Of a stretch of DNA of 15,903 nucleotides, positions 13,667 through 15,903 are shown in pieces. How positions within the stretch are numbered: position 1 is the stretch's first letter; the number at the start of each line of letters is the position of its first letter. The notes beneath the pieces are model-generated. The model was not told the origin of the DNA. It searched no databases and saw nothing but the letters and a program-made list of their open reading frames with translations. Source of the DNA: an uncultured Clostridia bacterium (GTDB lineage: Bacteria; Bacillota; Clostridia; UMGS1810); contig CAKSPF010000020.1 in assembly GCA_934481345.1 (NCBI GenBank), positions 1-15,903 on the forward strand, in the 5' to 3' direction. The position numbers and the translations under genes are program-made.

Positions 13667-13939
13667 GCAGGTGCGTCAATATCCGAACTCGTTTTTTGCA
13701 CGGATTTTTACGCCACTGCTATGTTAAAATACTCGCAAATGCGTCAAGCATTAGCTCCGTTTTTGCCTTGCATTGACCCAAAAATCCAAAGCAAAAAATC
13801 TTTGACTCTAAACGGATAAAAAATCTTGATTTTTCAAGGCGAAAGGTCGCAGGAATACCGGCGTATTTCAAGACCGCCAACGAAGAAAAAGCTGATTTTT
13901 TACCGTTTGAGCGTGTTCGGATACTGACACATCTGCTTA
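13664..13939. mobile_element. 276-bp MITE-like element with 25-bp terminal inverted repeats
   Basis: The left end (13664-13688, TAAGCAGGTGCGTCAATATC...) and right end (13915-13939) are inverted copies matching at 22 of 25 positions. The three differences are all transitions. An inner inverted repeat pairs about 13806-13825 with 13894-13913 (AAACGG-TAAAAAATC core). No transposase is present; the 77-codon minus-strand frame at 13719-13952 is made of the repeat itself and has no ribosome binding site that I can see. This, the 163-bp repeat and the hairpin fill the gap between the spoVB-like gene and the GH5 gene. No target duplication is clear. Confidence 0.7.
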
Positions 13940-13970
13940 ACCCGGAAATCATTCTGCTGATTTCCGGGTT
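13939..13970. terminator. Strong 13-bp hairpin after the GH5 gene
   Basis: AACCCGGAAATCA (13939-13951) and TGATTTCCGGGTT (13958-13970) form a perfect stem with a 6-base loop, 4 bases after the GH5 stop on the minus strand. It is placed as a terminator for GH5, but on that strand the stem runs into AAGCAG, the end of the MITE-like element, rather than a T-run. On the plus strand a run of six T lies 7 bases beyond. Confidence 0.6.
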
Positions 13971-13974
13971 AATG

Positions 13975-15651
13975 TTATTTTTTCATATATGAATATAGTG
14001 TGCTGTTTTGCGTAAAATTGCTTGTCGCAAGATACTGCGGCGACCACAGCTCGGTATAGAATTTTTCCACTTTTTCGGCACTTGCATTATTCAGAGTTCC
14101 GGTATTCACATCCTCCCATGTCAAACCGGATTTTGTAAGCAGGTTTACCTGTTCGCTGTAGCTATATGTTTTTGTGTACAGCCCCCATTTTGTCGGTGTA
14201 CCGTACAAATTTGCCGTTTTGTAATTCCAGAGTGTGTAATTTATTCCGTAATTATTAAACATTGTTACGGAGTCACTGTAAAATGAGTGCGGATTGAACT
14301 CGCCTATAAATACAGCAACACCGTAATTCGTTCTTGCATTTTTTAAACCCTTGCAGTGGTTTTCAAGTGTAGCTGATTTGTCATCATAAGTGTGCAGCTG
14401 ATACATCATGTTAGTCCAGCCGTATGTTTTAGGGTTTGGCAGACAGCTAATCTGCCAGATGCCCTCGACAGTAATTACATGAAACGGATCGGCTTTTCTT
14501 ATCGCCTTAATCATTCTGTCATATACAGCATTTGTCGCCGCTTTTGCAGACTCAGAACCCGCGCTGTAACGATATGCCTGTTTTACACCGTGTTTATAGT
14601 CGCAGTTGTTCATAGGCTCATTCATAATGTCATAAGAAACAACCGTTTTGCTTAATTTATATCTGTCGGCAATTTTCACCCACAAATCTTCCATTATATC
14701 CTGATACTTTGTTTCCTTGTATAAATAATTTCTGCCGGATTTCCCTGTGGAATGATCTCCGCTCTGACCTCCTGGACAGCCATGCATATCCAGAATTATA
14801 TACAATCCGTATTTCCCCGCTGTTTCAATTGCCCGGTCAAGCCGCTTAAAACCGGGATTCTCATCATCATTTTCAGAAAAATATGTACCGTTTTCATCGC
14901 TCATAAAATTTCTGTACCAAAACGGTATTCGAATACAATTGAACCCAAGATTTTTTACCAGTTTAAAATCCGCTTCGGTTATATAATTATCCTGATATTT
15001 ATTGATGAGATTTTCAGCCTTTGTCTTTCCGAGCTTTTGTGTGAGAATTTCCAATGTATCAAGAGCTCCCCAATCCAAGGAATAATCTTTGTTGTTATCA
15101 ACATAACGATTTTCATATGGAACAACCGGGCACATCCATGTTTCCTGCAGCAGCCAGCCGCCGAAATTCACACCTTTTAATGTAATTTGAGTGTTGTTTT
15201 TATCAGTCAAATAACCGTTTTTCACACTGATAATATTAAGAGCCGATAAAATCATTTTGTATGGTTTTGCAACAGGCTTTAAATTCTTATCCCATACAAA
15301 TATTTTCAGTGTATCTGCATCATCAATAGTTATATTGCTGAGATTTACCCTGCTTTTATTTGTATTTAATTGCTTATTATAAAGAGAAACATCCGAAATT
15401 GTACCGTTTTTATAAATTACGGCTGATATGTATGCGTCTGTTTCATATAATGAACTTACAAAGAAAAATCCTGATGATTCATCATAGGAAACCGTGCAAC
15501 TGTGATTTTCCTTCAAAGACGCATCGCCTGCCGTAAACATCATTAAAGAAGTAAACAGAATGCTGACAGTAATTACAATAGATATAAATATTTTTAGAGT
15601 TTTCAATATTTTTCCCACCCATTTAATAATAATTAATCCATAATAAACCAT
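13975..15651 (-). CDS. Secreted GH5-family glucanase with N-terminal accessory domain
   Basis: The 558-residue frame begins with an export signal (hydrophobic core IFISIVITVSILFTSLMMF, about 21-39). The first ATG (15651) has no ribosome binding site; a TTG at 15604-15606, 7 bases after GGGTGGG, would give a shorter and more standard signal peptide and may be the true start. Residues about 50-140 form a beta-rich accessory domain ending in LKIFVWDKNLKPV. The GH5 barrel follows: LKGVNFGGWLLQETW (158-172), CIRIPFWYRNF, ILDMHGCPGGQSG (287-299), YDIMNEP with acid/base Glu345, YQLHTYD, and VFIGEF with nucleophile Glu451. The GGWLL, DxHG and NEP pattern resembles exo-beta-1,3-glucanase-like GH5 subfamilies; beta-glucan is the likely substrate but the linkage is uncertain. 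Confidence 0.9.
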   Translation of the reverse strand: MVYYGLIIIKWVGKILKTLKIFISIVITVSILFTSLMMFTAGDASLKENHSCTVSYDESSGFFFVSSLYETDAYISAVIYKNGTISDVSLYNKQLNTNKSRVNLSNITIDDADTLKIFVWDKNLKPVAKPYKMILSALNIISVKNGYLTDKNNTQITLKGVNFGGWLLQETWMCPVVPYENRYVDNNKDYSLDWGALDTLEILTQKLGKTKAENLINKYQDNYITEADFKLVKNLGFNCIRIPFWYRNFMSDENGTYFSENDDENPGFKRLDRAIETAGKYGLYIILDMHGCPGGQSGDHSTGKSGRNYLYKETKYQDIMEDLWVKIADRYKLSKTVVSYDIMNEPMNNCDYKHGVKQAYRYSAGSESAKAATNAVYDRMIKAIRKADPFHVITVEGIWQISCLPNPKTYGWTNMMYQLHTYDDKSATLENHCKGLKNARTNYGVAVFIGEFNPHSFYSDSVTMFNNYGINYTLWNYKTANLYGTPTKWGLYTKTYSYSEQVNLLTKSGLTWEDVNTGTLNNASAEKVEKFYTELWSPQYLATSNFTQNSTLYSYMKK

Positions 15652-15789
15652 ATCCGTATTCAGTTTAACATATTAAAAGCGGGATTACAAGAATAGTTTT
15701 TTAATATTATCACTATATTTGCACAATTGTACTTACCGTTCAGAATTAGGATTTTTCATTTTAATATACGCAGATTTTATTATCTAAAC

Positions 15790-15823
15790 AAAAAAGACCG
15801 ATGAGAAATCATCGGCCTTTTTT
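15790..15823 (-). terminator. Intrinsic terminator of the rRNA operon
   Basis: On the minus strand, GGCCGATGA and TCATCGGTC (one G-T pair) form a stem around a 4-base loop, flanked by an A-run and followed by six T residues. It lies 7 bases after the 5S rRNA 3' end. The preceding 138 bases (15652-15789) hold no feature that I recognise. Confidence 0.88.
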
Positions 15824-15830
15824 CTGTTCA

Positions 15831-15903
15831 CCTCAGCAACGCCCTACTTTCCCGGGCGGCTGCCCGCCAAGTATCATCGGCACTCCGGAGCTTAACTACT
15901 GTG
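15831..15903 (-). rRNA. rrf: 5S rRNA, 3' part (runs off the right edge)
   Basis: The complement shows the conserved 3' half of 5S rRNA: AGTTAAGCTC, then GTGCCGATGATACT, a GGCGGGC/GCCCGGG helix, GAAAGTAGG and the closing GCGTTGCTGAGG. The 5' part lies beyond the window. The contig breaking here fits an assembly that stops at a repeated rRNA operon. Confidence 0.93.

Noticed and set aside
13719..13952. 77-codon minus-strand frame after the spoVB-like gene
   Set aside because: It lies almost wholly inside the palindromic element, reads through both inner repeats, has no ribosome binding site that I can see and resembles no protein family.

Overview
The window looks like a fragment of a low-GC, spore-forming member of the Clostridia, plausibly a gut fibre degrader. 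The reasons are a Bacillus-type yabM-rqcP-yabP-yabQ-divIC-yabR sporulation and division cluster, a second SpoVB-like flippase, strong AGGAGG-type ribosome binding sites, a secreted GH5 glucanase and several integrative-element genes of kinds common in gut Firmicutes. The right edge ends inside a 5S rRNA gene, which suggests a contig that stops at an rRNA operon.

Bases 1-3921 are mobile-element and scar DNA. The minus strand carries the start of a secreted Cys-containing protein (1-305), a DUF6017-type HTH replication protein (418-1302) and a 58-residue Cys-rich protein (1352-1528). Next come two broken tandem large serine recombinases on the plus strand. The first lacks its catalytic-serine N-terminus, and the second keeps only about 44 N-terminal residues. 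The second breakpoint also cuts the 3' end of an S-layer-homology (SLH) protein gene on the minus strand. The sequence fits a 1.54-kb recombinase-only segment splitting the SLH gene, whose displaced tail and terminator would lie at 1557-1691. This is the most unusual structure in the window.

Bases 3956-4714 hold a small lipoprotein and a 50-residue zinc-ribbon protein. Bases 4752-7976 look like a small rolling-circle integrative element: two divergent XRE regulators with consensus promoters and a shared palindrome, a HUH Rep, an unknown acidic protein, an excisionase-like HTH protein, and a third regulator whose promoter lies in a perfect 12-bp inverted repeat. No integrase or relaxase is visible.

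From 8045 the window reads as core chromosome: a terminator, tRNA-fMet and tRNA-Leu on a TTGACA/TAATAT promoter, then the yab cluster on the minus strand. YabM flips lipid-linked material, RqcP works in ribosome rescue, YabP and YabQ act in spore formation, DivIC in division, and YabR is an S1 RNA-binding protein. The yabN (mazG-like) gene found in Bacillus is absent. A divergent SpoVB-like gene (12059-13507) follows.

Bases 13504-13970 hold two abutting palindromic repeat elements and a strong hairpin. Then come the GH5 glucanase (minus strand), about 140 bases with no recognised feature, and the terminator plus 3' half of the 5S rRNA gene.
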